Positions 1 to 7,996 of a stretch of DNA of 45,023 nt are shown piece after piece. Source of the DNA: Oscillospiraceae bacterium (GTDB lineage: Bacteria; Bacillota; Clostridia; Oscillospirales; Acutalibacteraceae); assembly GCA_910574935.1 (NCBI GenBank), contig CAJTCU010000022.1, positions 1 through 45,023 on the forward strand, given 5' to 3'. Position 1 is the first letter of the stretch, and each line of letters begins with the position of its first letter. Both the position numbers and the translations under genes were made by a program. Under the pieces are notes generated by a model. It was not told the DNA's origin, made no database searches, and saw only the letters and a program-made list of their open reading frames with translations.

Positions 1-767
1 TCTCTGCTGCCGGACTTGAACGCGCTGTTGCCGGAGAGGTTGCGGAGCAGGATTTTCCGCTCGTCTTTGAACTCGGCCCCGATAAAGCCCAGCCGGAGCA
101 GGAAGCACCGGAAGGCGTACTTGTCGTTGTCGGTGGCCTTTTCCTTGGCGGTGATGCGTTTCTGGCTCCGGGCCATATCGCAGAGGGCGGCGATCAGGTG
201 GGTGTAGGTCTTGACCTCATCAGCATCGAGGTCCCGGCCCTCGAACCAGGGGAAGGAGACCGTGTCGGGGCTGACCTCCACCGGGAGGGTCTCCACACCC
301 AGGGCCTTGCGGATGAGCCGTCCCTTGGCGGCGAGGAGGCTGGTGAGGTTGTCCAGTGCCTCGGAGGGCAGGCTGGCGGCGGGGAGGGTGACTGTCAGGC
401 CGAAGCCGTGGGGCTGGGTGATGCCCTCCTCGGCGGGAGCGGACTCCGGCTCGGTGCCGGCCTGGGCCTCGTCCGGCTGGGCGGCATCCCCGCCGCTGTT
501 GGCCTCCGCCTCGGTGGTGTCGGCCTTGGCGATGGTGTCCTCGGTGTGGAAGCCCTGGCCCTCCAGCTCCGCCATCAGCGCGTCGATGTCGCTGTTGTAG
601 CCCCGATCCTCAAAGCTGACCGCGCCATCCTTGCTGACGGTGAGGTAGCCAATCTGGTAGGCGAAGGTCGGCGCGCCCAGGTACTTCTTGTCCGTACCCA
701 TAAAGCCGGAAATGTAGTCGGCGAGGCGCTTGCGCTCGGTGCCGGTCACGTTGTAGTTGATTGTCAT
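1..767 (-). CDS. phage-associated protein of unknown function (3' end outside window)
   Basis: An open frame runs from ATG at 767 leftward to the window edge without a stop (about 255 codons visible), so the protein is truncated by the window. It begins MTINYNVTGTERKRL. A roughly 100-residue N-terminal part is followed by a linker rich in Ala, Glu, Pro and Gly, then a second predicted folded part. I recall N-terminally similar proteins beside replication cassettes in Clostridia prophages, sometimes labelled virulence protein without evidence of function; that is memory, not a search. It is the last visible gene of the minus-strand phage operon, 87 bases after the C5 methyltransferase. No catalytic motif is visible. 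A structural or replication-accessory role cannot be decided from sequence alone. Confidence 0.7.
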   Translation of the reverse strand, partial: MTINYNVTGTERKRLADYISGFMGTDKKYLGAPTFAYQIGYLTVSKDGAVSFEDRGYNSDIDALMAELEGQGFHTEDTIAKADTTEAEANSGGDAAQPDEAQAGTEPESAPAEEGITQPHGFGLTVTLPAASLPSEALDNLTSLLAAKGRLIRKALGVETLPVEVSPDTVSFPWFEGRDLDADEVKTYTHLIAALCDMARSQKRITAKEKATDNDKYAFRCFLLRLGFIGAEFKDERKILLRNLSGNSAFKSGSR

Positions 768-854
768 GGTGGAAACCCCCTTGTTTTATTGTAGTCCCAT
801 ATTCGCTCTACTGGCCCGGAATAGCAAGTTGTTTCCCACCATAACTGTGACAAA

Positions 855-2519
855 TTACTCTGTGCCAAATTGTGTACTCCACACAATGCCCGCCAGGACA
901 AAGAACACATTCGGCAAGGCAACCCCGTTCCCCCACATTTTATATTCAGCGGAATCGGAGTGGGGGGCCTTCAGCCACTTGACGATCTGGTTCCGGCTCT
1001 TGGGCCGCGGGGAGCCGCTGACCAGCTTTCGGTGTGTTTCCCAGATGGCAGACCAGGACTCGATGTCGGCCTCGGTCGGCTCCGGCGTTTCCAAGCCAGC
1101 ACACCACCAATCCGGGAACCCTTGCAACCTGGCGCATTCGGTCGGGGTAAGCCTTCTCACATAGTAGCCGCTGTTGACAAAGGTAGGGTCTTTGTAGTCC
1201 CGTGCGTTCAGAGTGGGGGCCTTCTCCTTGTCTATCTGAGTGAAGGTGCAAGGAGTCATGGCGTAGGTTGGCCCTCCCACCACGGCGATGCCGCCCTGGT
1301 TGCAGGCCGGATTGCCGCCGCCCTGGTCGAGTGTCCGGGAGGTGTCTGCCTCATAGATACCGGCACGGGGGTTTTCCGAAAGCATCCCGGCACTGAAAGC
1401 GGCACCGATGCTGAAGGCCCGAACCGCCGCGTCTGCGTCCTGGCAGGGAACAAACACAGTCTGGTCATTGTTGCAAGAGAGGGTGGCGGATTTGTCCTCT
1501 TGGATGAGTGCGCCCTTGCCGCCGCCCTCGCAGCCGGAGCGAATCTTCAGCGTCTTGGGGGTGGGGGCCTCGCCGACCACGAAGGGCTGGTTGTTGCCCC
1601 CGGCGCCGTAGGTGGCGGACACAGTCGGTGCCGTGTTCAGAGGCCCCACATACCGGGTGTCCTGGCTGTGGTTTTCAAAGACCACACCATTCTGTTCCAC
1701 GATGCAGGGTGGATGTCCATGCTCCTGGGCGCGGAGGGTAGCGGTCACCCCCTGGGAAATGTCCATCCGACTGCCGCCTTGGTCGTTCAAGCAGATGCCG
1801 CCTGCCGCTCCAGAGCCAGCCGGAGAACCTCTGGCAGCTCTTTGCCACGAGCGGAAGCCCTCCGCAGAATACCCCGACAAGCCTTCGGACTCAAATAGTA
1901 CCCTTCCGGCACCACGGGCTGCAAAATCTGCGACAAGGTAGACCCTGCGTCTTCGCTGGGGGACTCCCCAATGTTGCGCATCAAAAGTGCGGTACGCAAC
2001 GCTCCATCGCTCTCCCATGTAAATGTCGGCGTAGGGCCAGCGGTCTTTCTCAGGCATAGGCACCTCGGCCCCCGGCTCGCTGATGCCGATGACCGCTTCG
2101 AGGACCGCTTTGAAATCGAAGCCCCGGTTTGAACTGAATGCACCGACAACATTCTCCCAGCATATCCATCGCGGGTATCTCCCATTGGTGGCACACCTCA
2201 TTTCCTGGATGATTCGGATGGCCTGATAGAACAGCGAGGACTGAGCGCCATCCAGCCCAGCCCTTTTCCCGGCGATGCTCATGTCGGTGCAGGGGGAGCC
2301 GAAGGTGATGATGTCCACTGGCTCGATCTTCCCGCCATCCATCCGGGAAATGTCGCCGTAGTGTTTCATAGTGGGGAACCGCCTGGTGGTCACCCGGATG
2401 GGGAACGGCTCGATCTCCGAAGCCCAGACTGGAGTGACGCCAGCCAGCAGCCCGCCCAAGGGAAATCCCCCGGAGCCGTCAAACAGGCTGCCGAGGGTGA
2501 GTGGGTTTTTCTGTTCCAT
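855..2519 (-). CDS. phage DNA (cytosine-5) methyltransferase with long repetitive target-recognition region
   Basis: This 554-residue protein should transfer a methyl group from S-adenosylmethionine to C5 of cytosine, probably shielding phage DNA from host restriction. Motif I (LFDGSGG, residues ~13-19), the motif IV catalytic Pro-Cys (GSPCTDMS, ~75), the motif VI ENV, the motif VIII QRRRRV and the C-terminal motif X (GNGVALPN) are all present in order. The region between VIII and IX is unusually long, ~230 residues. It contains serial short modules of the form xxTLxA or APTVSA followed by an N/P-rich turn, as expected for a repeated target-recognition region. The start at 2519 has GGTGGAG upstream and lies inside the 3' end of the PP-loop gene (41-base overlap), implying translational coupling. 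Not to be confused with the paired methyltransferases at 26.7-28.5 kb, which are shorter and unlinked. Confidence 0.92.
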   Translation of the reverse strand: MEQKNPLTLGSLFDGSGGFPLGGLLAGVTPVWASEIEPFPIRVTTRRFPTMKHYGDISRMDGGKIEPVDIITFGSPCTDMSIAGKRAGLDGAQSSLFYQAIRIIQEMRCATNGRYPRWICWENVVGAFSSNRGFDFKAVLEAVIGISEPGAEVPMPEKDRWPYADIYMGERWSVAYRTFDAQHWGVPQRRRRVYLVADFAARGAGRVLFESEGLSGYSAEGFRSWQRAARGSPAGSGAAGGICLNDQGGSRMDISQGVTATLRAQEHGHPPCIVEQNGVVFENHSQDTRYVGPLNTAPTVSATYGAGGNNQPFVVGEAPTPKTLKIRSGCEGGGKGALIQEDKSATLSCNNDQTVFVPCQDADAAVRAFSIGAAFSAGMLSENPRAGIYEADTSRTLDQGGGNPACNQGGIAVVGGPTYAMTPCTFTQIDKEKAPTLNARDYKDPTFVNSGYYVRRLTPTECARLQGFPDWWCAGLETPEPTEADIESWSAIWETHRKLVSGSPRPKSRNQIVKWLKAPHSDSAEYKMWGNGVALPNVFFVLAGIVWSTQFGTE

Positions 2520-3327
2520 CCAACTCCACCAGCCTTTCCCGCAGGGCAGAATAAAACGCCTTGGTCCCGAGGCGGTTCCCGGCCTTCAGCCATTCGTCCT
2601 CGAAATCAAAGCGTTGTTCCAGTTGTAAAACAGTGTAGTCCGATTTGAAGGAGCGCCAGGTCATGGCGTCCCACCGCTTGAGCTGCTCCCACAGGTCGGG
2701 AAAATCCCGGTACAGCACACGGCAATCCGCCAGAGATTGGAGCGGGCAGCACCAGCAGGACACGCGATGGAACTTCTCGTAAAGCCCGCCCCAATCGTAG
2801 CCGCGCTCCTTACAGTAGGCGAGGCAGTCGGCCTCCGTCATGCCCCATTCCACCAGTGGGAGCCGCGCCCCATCCTTCTGGTTGCACTTTCGGTTGATGC
2901 GGTGGGTCTCATCGGCGGCGATGCCGATGTACTCCAGCACCTCGTATTCCTCTCGGAGCCGCTGGAGGTACTGCTCCCTGGGGCGGTTTTTGAGGACTTC
3001 GGTACACCAGCGCAGCTTTGGACCGGCCCAGCTATAACCGTCACGATCCGTCCCGTATTTCATAGCATTGCGCGACCTGGGTTTTCGATTGATGGGCTTA
3101 TGCGCAAACAGATACTCGAAATCGTCCGGGCATCTGACTGTGGTAATCTCCCTGCCGATGTTCCGCTCTACCTTCCGAATGTGGTCGTAGAGGGCAGGAA
3201 ATTCAAGCCCCGTATCGCAGAAAAGGATAACATCAACCGGCACACCTTCCTCCAGCAGCCGGAGGAGCATAGCGGTCGAGTCCTTCCCGCCAGAAAAACT
3301 ACAGACCCGGAAAATCGGTTTTTCCAT
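2479..3327 (-). CDS. PP-loop ATPase of the PAPS-reductase family (phage DNA-modification neighbourhood)
   Basis: This 282-residue protein opens with the PP-loop SGGKDST (residues ~13-19), the adenylating loop of the PAPS reductase/adenine nucleotide alpha-hydrolase superfamily. A cysteine set follows (WCTEVL near residue 107, then CWCC near residue 194), suggesting thiol chemistry or a metal/Fe-S site. True sulfate-assimilation PAPS reductase is unlikely in this setting. Phage and DndC-type members act on nucleic acids or nucleotides by adenylation or sulfur transfer. The gene lies between two DNA methyltransferase genes, overlapping the C5 enzyme and following the ParB-methyltransferase by 12 bases. 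Its start has GAGGGGG upstream. That context suggests a role in modifying phage DNA, but the substrate is unknown. Confidence 0.88.
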   Translation of the reverse strand: MEKPIFRVCSFSGGKDSTAMLLRLLEEGVPVDVILFCDTGLEFPALYDHIRKVERNIGREITTVRCPDDFEYLFAHKPINRKPRSRNAMKYGTDRDGYSWAGPKLRWCTEVLKNRPREQYLQRLREEYEVLEYIGIAADETHRINRKCNQKDGARLPLVEWGMTEADCLAYCKERGYDWGGLYEKFHRVSCWCCPLQSLADCRVLYRDFPDLWEQLKRWDAMTWRSFKSDYTVLQLEQRFDFEDEWLKAGNRLGTKAFYSALRERLVELDGTEKPTHPRQPV

Positions 3328-3339
3328 CTGCGTACCCCC

Positions 3340-4593
3340 TCAGAACAGCGGGATTTCCTCACCCACCAGCTCATCGTAGGTGTAGGTGGCACCGTTCCGC
3401 AACACCGATACCCCATCGGAGGAGCCGACCTGCTCGATGTACCGTTTGACGATAACATCCATGAACTTCTCGTCCAATTCCACCCCATAGCAGATGCGCC
3501 CGGTTTCCTGGCAGGCGATCAGCGTGGAGCCGGAGCCAAGGAAGGGGTCGAGGACGATGCAGTTGGTCATGGTGGAGTTTTTGATGGGGTAGGCCATCAG
3601 AGCAATGGGTTTCATGGTGGGATGGTCCTTGCTGGACTTGGGCCTGTCGTATTCCCAGATGGTTGTCTGTTTGCGATCTGAATGCCATTGGTGAGACCCG
3701 CCCTTTTTCCAGCCGAACAGACACGGCTCGTGCTGCCATTGGTAAGGGGAGCGGCCCAGAACCAGGGCGTTCTTCTTCCAGATACAGCAGCCGGAAAGGT
3801 AGAACCCGGCATCGGCGAAGGCTCGCCGGAAGGTCAGCCCTTGGGTGTCGGCGTGGAACACATAGATGGAGGCATCCTTCTCCATGTTCTGCTCCATGTT
3901 CACGAAGGCACAGAACAGGAAGTTGTAGAAGTCGGCATCCGGCATATTGTCGTTTTTGATCTTGCCAGCCGTTTCCTCCACATTCACGTTGTAGGGCGGG
4001 TCCGTCAGAACGAGGTTAGTCCGTTTGCCCTCCATGAGCAGCTTGAAAGTCTCCGGGAGGGTGGAGTCGCCGCAGAGAACGCGGTGACGGCCCAGCGTCC
4101 AGATGTCCCCGGTCTTGGAGAAGGGCGGATTCTTCAGCTCCTCCACCACATCGAAGTTGTCCTCCTCGATGTCCTTGTTGTGGAGCTTGGAGAAAATCTG
4201 GTCGATCTCCGGGGCCTCGAAGCCGGTGAGGTCGAGGTCAAACTGTGCGTCCTGCAAATCCACCAGCAGGTCGGCGAGGAGCTGCTCGTTCCACTCGCCG
4301 GAGATTTTGTTGAGGGCGATGTTCAGTGCCTTGACCTTGGCCTCGTCCTCGATGTGGAGGACAACGCACTGCGCCTCGGTATAACCGAGGTCCTTCAAAA
4401 CGGTCAGCCGCTGGTGGCCCCCGATGACCGTCATGTCGTAGTTGACGATGATCGGCTCCACATAGCCGAACTCCTGGATGGAGTTTTTGATTTTCTGATA
4501 CTCCTTATCGCTGGGTTTGAGTGCCTTCCGAGGGTTGTAGGCCGCGGGGCGCAGTTGACCGAGCGGGAGCGTTTGCCATTGCATTTCACTCAT
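3340..4593 (-). CDS. ParB-like nuclease domain fused to beta-class DNA methyltransferase
   Basis: This 417-residue fusion starts at ATG 4593 behind AGGAGG. The longer upstream frame has no ribosome site and overlaps the previous gene. Residues ~1-150 carry a ParB/sulfiredoxin-like domain with the VIGGHQR signature. The rest is an amino-methyltransferase with TDPPYN (motif IV) before DPFLGSGS (motif I), the order of beta-class N6-adenine or N4-cytosine enzymes. The ParB-N plus N4/N6-methyltransferase fusion is common in phages and integrative elements of Firmicutes, where it methylates element DNA. The start overlaps the stop of the zinc-ribbon gene (ATGA), showing operon coupling. Target sequence cannot be read from the protein. 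No companion endonuclease is adjacent, so it acts as an orphan or phage-protective enzyme. Confidence 0.93.
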   Translation of the reverse strand: MSEMQWQTLPLGQLRPAAYNPRKALKPSDKEYQKIKNSIQEFGYVEPIIVNYDMTVIGGHQRLTVLKDLGYTEAQCVVLHIEDEAKVKALNIALNKISGEWNEQLLADLLVDLQDAQFDLDLTGFEAPEIDQIFSKLHNKDIEEDNFDVVEELKNPPFSKTGDIWTLGRHRVLCGDSTLPETFKLLMEGKRTNLVLTDPPYNVNVEETAGKIKNDNMPDADFYNFLFCAFVNMEQNMEKDASIYVFHADTQGLTFRRAFADAGFYLSGCCIWKKNALVLGRSPYQWQHEPCLFGWKKGGSHQWHSDRKQTTIWEYDRPKSSKDHPTMKPIALMAYPIKNSTMTNCIVLDPFLGSGSTLIACQETGRICYGVELDEKFMDVIVKRYIEQVGSSDGVSVLRNGATYTYDELVGEEIPLF

Positions 4594-5069
4594 GACGAAT
4601 CCTCCTGACGCAGCCGGGGAGAAGCATACGGCTCCCGACCTTCCTCCGCTCTCCAGAAGCGGTCGTGGATGTAGCACTCATGGCTGCAATATTTTCTGGT
4701 CTGGTTTCCGTAGGACTGAAAGGGCTGTCCGCAGTAGGCGCAGGTGCCGTGGTAGGTGGCCTCGGCACTGTGTGCGCTCTGCTCCGGGTGAGCTGCCCAC
4801 CAGTGCCGTCTGCATTGATCTGAGCAGAACCGCCGCCGCCTGCCGGTGCGCGGCTGCTCCAGCGGCCTGCCGCAACCAGCGCAGGCGAGGCCCTTCTCGA
4901 TCTGCTCCTTCATGTTCATAGTGAACACAGCAGCCAGCCCGTCAAGGCCGTGGCTCTTGCAGTAGTTGCGCACGATGTCGCGGGAAAGCCCGGTAGCAGA
5001 GGCGATGGCCTTATAGCCCGCGCCCCGCATCCGCAGCCCGCGAATCTGACTCTCCTGATATTCCGTCAT
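4590..5069 (-). CDS. HTH and double zinc-ribbon phage protein
   Basis: This 159-residue protein has an N-terminal helix-turn-helix-like segment (residues ~8-40, including GYKAIASATGLSRDIVRNY) followed by two similar zinc-finger units. Unit one is CAGCGRP with FCSDQC (~63-84), and unit two is CAYCGQP with YCSHEC (~110-136). Each offers four cysteines for one zinc ion. Similar phage proteins are often labelled sigma-70-like or hypothetical; no sigma-factor region is visible here. A DNA-binding regulatory role in the phage early operon is the most economical reading. It overlaps the ParB-methyltransferase start by four bases. Confidence 0.8.
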   Translation of the reverse strand: MTEYQESQIRGLRMRGAGYKAIASATGLSRDIVRNYCKSHGLDGLAAVFTMNMKEQIEKGLACAGCGRPLEQPRTGRRRRFCSDQCRRHWWAAHPEQSAHSAEATYHGTCAYCGQPFQSYGNQTRKYCSHECYIHDRFWRAEEGREPYASPRLRQEDSS

Positions 5070-5152
5070 GGCTGTGGTATCCTTTCTTGGCGCAAGAAAA
5101 ATGCCGCCGGGGAGAGGTAAAACTTCATCCCAAGCGGCAGTATTGGTGAACT

Positions 5153-5262
5153 TTTTCGCAAAACGGGGGTCTGCCCATTTTGCGAAAACCTATGGTGCGG
5201 AGGGGCTTGGCCCACTCCGGCCCCAGCTCCGGGGGTGTCCCCCCTGGCGAATTTTGCGAAAA
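5153..5262. repeat. three copies of TTTTGCGAAAA, two forming a dyad
   Basis: TTTTCGCAAAA at 5153-5163 is the exact inverse of TTTTGCGAAAA at 5178-5188, giving an 11-bp stem over a G/C-rich 14-base loop. A third copy, TTTTGCGAAAA, lies at 5252-5262. They occupy the 265-base gap between the HNH gene and the zinc-ribbon gene, which holds no convincing gene. There is no T-run after the stem, so a terminator is unlikely. Protein-binding sites or a structured mRNA element are possible. Confidence 0.55.
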
Positions 5263-5334
5263 AACACAAAAGAGGGCGCCCCGGTCAGCAGGGGGAGGGC
5301 CGTAGAGATTTGGACCACCCCTGGGGGCCGCGGC

Positions 5335-5694
5335 TCAGTACCGAAACTCCTGGTAGCGATCTTCCGTCATAGTCTTTTGGTCGTGGCATCGCTTGCACAG
5401 CGGCTGCCAGTTGTCAGTGTCCCAGAACAGTTCGGGGTCACCGCGGTGGGGAATGATGTGGTCGACCACAGTGGCCTTGACCAGTTGGCCCTTCGCTTGG
5501 CACCTGGCACACAAGGGGTGCGCATGGAGGAAAGCTGTGCGGGCCTTCTGCCAGCGGCGACCGTATCCCTTCTCGGTGGTGGTCTTGGTGTCGTGCGCGT
5601 GGAGCGGTCGATGCTCCTCGCAGTACGCCTCACCGTAGGGGACCAGCCGACCACAGCCGGGGTGCTTGCATGGGGTGTTGGGTCGGCGCGGCAT
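5335..5694 (-). CDS. phage HNH endonuclease
   Basis: This 119-residue protein starts at ATG 5694. It carries an N-terminal zinc-ribbon-like pair (CKHPGC, YCEEH), then CARCQAKGQ, the HNH core VVDHIIPHRGD, and the closing WQPLCKRCHDQKT. Cysteines in CxxC pairs bind a structural zinc, and the His-Asn-His centre binds the catalytic metal. In HK97-type phages this type of HNH protein assists terminase in packaging and usually lies next to the terminase genes or cos. Here the downstream genes are methyltransferases instead, so terminase presumably lies beyond the left edge. Longer in-frame extensions upstream have no ribosome site and cross a strong terminator hairpin at 5797-5825. Confidence 0.88.
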   Translation of the reverse strand: MPRRPNTPCKHPGCGRLVPYGEAYCEEHRPLHAHDTKTTTEKGYGRRWQKARTAFLHAHPLCARCQAKGQLVKATVVDHIIPHRGDPELFWDTDNWQPLCKRCHDQKTMTEDRYQEFRY

Positions 5695-5696
5695 GG

Positions 5697-5729
5697 TCAG
5701 CCACCGCCGCCCGTGTTCTGACGTTTCAT
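5697..5729 (-). CDS. possible 10-codon leader peptide before HNH gene
   Basis: ATG 5729 is preceded by GAAAGGAG at good spacing and opens a frame MKRQNTGGGG that stops two bases before the HNH start codon. A ribosome site this good on a 10-codon frame suggests a translationally coupled leader or the residue of a larger gene. There is no homology argument, and the frame could be fortuitous. Confidence 0.25.
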   Translation of the reverse strand: MKRQNTGGGG

Positions 5730-5787
5730 AAACACACGCTCCTTTCCTATGTACGGACACGGGGAAAGGATGTAAGCCGCGTCCGGC

Positions 5788-5825
5788 AAAGGAAAAGGAC
5801 CCAGGAGGCGGTCGCCTCCGGGTCC
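5788..5825 (-). terminator. intrinsic terminator of the NYN accessory unit
   Basis: On the minus strand a near-perfect hairpin (GGACCC + GGAGGCG arms paired with CGCCTCC + GGGTCC, one bulged base) spans 5797-5825. It is followed by TTTTCCTTT. It lies after the stop of the 5893-6528 gene and before the HNH gene, closing the inserted two-gene unit. Confidence 0.8.
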
Positions 5826-5892
5826 CTACAGTCTTTGCGATTTTAATCATAGCACATGGAAAATGAAAAGTCAGTATGCACTTAGTATGCGG

Positions 5893-6528
5893 TCACACCT
5901 CTGGAAGGAAGCGGCGGAGCCAGTTCTCCTCATTGTAGCTATCAATGCTATCGAGCAGTTTGGCCAGATAGGGCTTCGCCTCCTCCTCAACGGGGTACCA
6001 GACCATCGATTGCCCAAAACCATACGCTCGTGTATAACGCGCCGAAGGGATCGACCACTTGGCCCGGTTGCGCTCACCTTCCGGGAGAAGCACGCAGTCC
6101 GAGGCTTTTGCCCGAATATTAAAACACCGCTCCTCTTCCGTACCATCTTCATACTCAACAATAAAGCCTTGCAGGTCACGCCAGACCGTAGCGTGTTTGT
6201 ACCAGCCAACAACGGTGATATCTTTCTGCTGCCGGGTGGCGCACCAGACCACAAGGACATCCTCCACAAAAGGCTCGTCCTTCAAAGCGGCGCAGCCCTC
6301 GATGTTTTCGATATGGAACGTGTTCCTCCGGCCCTTGTTAGATTTCGGCTCCACAAAGCCCAGGCATTCTTCTTCTGACTCACCTTCCATGAGCCAGGGA
6401 AGGAAATTGAACTCTTCGTGCCCATATCCATGCTCTTGGACGTATTTGCCTCCATTCAGAGGCACATCGGCATCGCAGTGGCCCTTGTAATACTTCATGC
6501 AGGAAATTTTACAGAATAGCATCCTCAT
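5893..6528 (-). CDS. uncharacterised partner protein of the NYN nuclease
   Basis: This 211-residue protein starts at ATG 6528 (MRMLFCKISCMKYYKG) behind AGAGAGGG. It follows the NYN gene by about 20 bases in the same unit. The fold looks mostly beta, with conserved-looking stretches VVWCATRQ and VVGWYKHATVWR (residues ~100-125) and FGFGQSMVWY-like aromatic motifs near residue 175. I associate the GWYKxATV pattern with N-terminal modules of some restriction-type HNH or McrB-like proteins, perhaps a PUA/EVE-like nucleic-acid reader; this is recollection and needs a profile search. No nuclease residues are evident, which fits a sensor or partner role beside the NYN protein. It is visibly AT-richer than the surrounding phage genes. 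Confidence 0.7.
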   Translation of the reverse strand: MRMLFCKISCMKYYKGHCDADVPLNGGKYVQEHGYGHEEFNFLPWLMEGESEEECLGFVEPKSNKGRRNTFHIENIEGCAALKDEPFVEDVLVVWCATRQQKDITVVGWYKHATVWRDLQGFIVEYEDGTEEERCFNIRAKASDCVLLPEGERNRAKWSIPSARYTRAYGFGQSMVWYPVEEEAKPYLAKLLDSIDSYNEENWLRRFLPEV

Positions 6529-6549
6529 GTTGCGCACCCTCTCTTTCTG

Positions 6550-7938
6550 TCATTTGACCTTGATTGCCAAGGACACATCCCCGGCTTCATTGATTACAAG
6601 CTGGAGCGTTTTGATGTATTTGTCATAGAATTGCTTTCTTTCCGAGGAGGGCATCGTGATCCGGGTGACCCGGAGCGCATCGTCCAGCATGGCGTTGACA
6701 TTCAACTTCACAGCTTGTTCCATGTAGATGCGCATCTCCCGGAACAGGGCGTTCATCTTCAGTTCTTCCGAATCGCCGGAATAGAAGTCATCCAAGTAGC
6801 AGTAGAAAATCCCGGAATCCGTCAATGCCGCTTTCATGTCGGGACCACACTTTTCCCGTTCGATCATAACCAGGAACCGCGCCCTCGGCAGCGAGGATAT
6901 AAGGCCCCAATAGTCGGAATCGCTGGAAACGATAATGAAGGAGTCGATTTTATTCTCGTAGTGCTCCTGACAGGCCCTCGCCGTCAGCCTGATATCCACC
7001 AGCGACTTATTCTGCTTGATCCGCTCGATAGTGATGTGTTCCACAGGAATACTGGTGAACTTCTCCAGGATGCTCCAAGCTGATGCGGTGTGGACATCAT
7101 CAAAGAGGATTATGGTCTTGATTTTATCCAGATATTCACGGTTCAGCCGCCGAAGGGTGGCACTCAGTTTGTAGGGGTCGGAATTCTCGCAATCGACCAC
7201 TACGACCACCTGTTCGCTATCGGCAATGTAGTCGTAGATGTTTCCCTTGACGTAGCTACCGGCATCGGACACCTTGCTGTACTCGGTAAACTCATCATTA
7301 TGCCACTGATAGAGGAGGGTCACGAACTTTTTGTCATTATACAGAATGTTCCCTTCATCTTGGGGAATCCAGTTTATATACATCTGATATGGGTAAAATG
7401 AGAGGCTCTCATAATACACCACTGCGGCATCCTTGGTATCCTTCTCGCTCAGACCGTTCGGCATGATGAAAAGATCACGCACATACTGCCAATCCAGCCA
7501 AAGCGGGAAAAGATGTTTGCAATTGTTGATGCGGTCTGAAATAATGCGGTTGATCTCCACAATGTGGCCGGAGAGCATCGTGCTTGATTTTTTAATGAAG
7601 TTGATGCCGTCTGCCGTCAATTCGTTTATGGCAGAGGCTGACACATATTCCGGCAGAGAAATGATCGATTTCAAATCCATCCGCATTTTGTCATTTATTT
7701 TTTTAAAGTTTCGCTCGATGTCAGTTCGGACGATACATAAATTTCTGATAATTCTGGCGTTTTTATCCTGCGCCAGCTTTTGATAGACAGCCATTTGCGG
7801 CGACTCGTGTTCATTCTCAAATATCCGAAATGGAACACCTATTAGGTATGCGACTTTTGACACGATCTCATATGTACTGTCTTTGTACTGAATTTTTTCT
7901 GTAGGTGGATGCGTCTGTTCAAATACTGCTGCTTCCAT
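6550..7938 (-). CDS. NYN/PIN-fold RNase-like protein
   Basis: This 462-residue protein has a long N-terminal region (1-~240, helical, no recognised motif) and a C-terminal NYN (LabA/PIN-like) domain. VVDCEN at 247-252 supplies the first catalytic Asp, KSLVDIRL at 311-318 the second, and IIVSSDSDYWGLI at 336-348 the third acidic pair. These residues form the metal site of NYN ribonucleases. A final ~80 residues may mediate oligomerisation. Start 7938 follows AGGAGG. Promoter, leader hairpin and terminator make it and its downstream partner an independent transcription unit inserted within the phage operon. NYN proteins cleave RNA in maturation, silencing and defence settings. A prophage-encoded exclusion or defence role is inferred from position and composition only. 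Confidence 0.88.
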   Translation of the reverse strand: MEAAVFEQTHPPTEKIQYKDSTYEIVSKVAYLIGVPFRIFENEHESPQMAVYQKLAQDKNARIIRNLCIVRTDIERNFKKINDKMRMDLKSIISLPEYVSASAINELTADGINFIKKSSTMLSGHIVEINRIISDRINNCKHLFPLWLDWQYVRDLFIMPNGLSEKDTKDAAVVYYESLSFYPYQMYINWIPQDEGNILYNDKKFVTLLYQWHNDEFTEYSKVSDAGSYVKGNIYDYIADSEQVVVVVDCENSDPYKLSATLRRLNREYLDKIKTIILFDDVHTASAWSILEKFTSIPVEHITIERIKQNKSLVDIRLTARACQEHYENKIDSFIIVSSDSDYWGLISSLPRARFLVMIEREKCGPDMKAALTDSGIFYCYLDDFYSGDSEELKMNALFREMRIYMEQAVKLNVNAMLDDALRVTRITMPSSERKQFYDKYIKTLQLVINEAGDVSLAIKVK

Positions 7939-7960
7939 GATGATACCTCCTGCTTTATTT

Positions 7961-7989
7961 GCAAAAGCCCGTAGCAGCGAGGCTTTTGC
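7961..7989 (-). promoter_or_regulatory. 5'-UTR hairpin ahead of the NYN gene
   Basis: GCAAAAGCC (7961-7969) and GGCTTTTGC (7981-7989) form a perfect 9-bp stem with an 11-base loop. The stem lies between the promoter and the AGGAGG site of the NYN gene. No T-run follows on the transcribed strand, so it is more likely an mRNA control element or processing site than a terminator. Confidence 0.55.
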
Positions 7990-7996
7990 CGGAACC

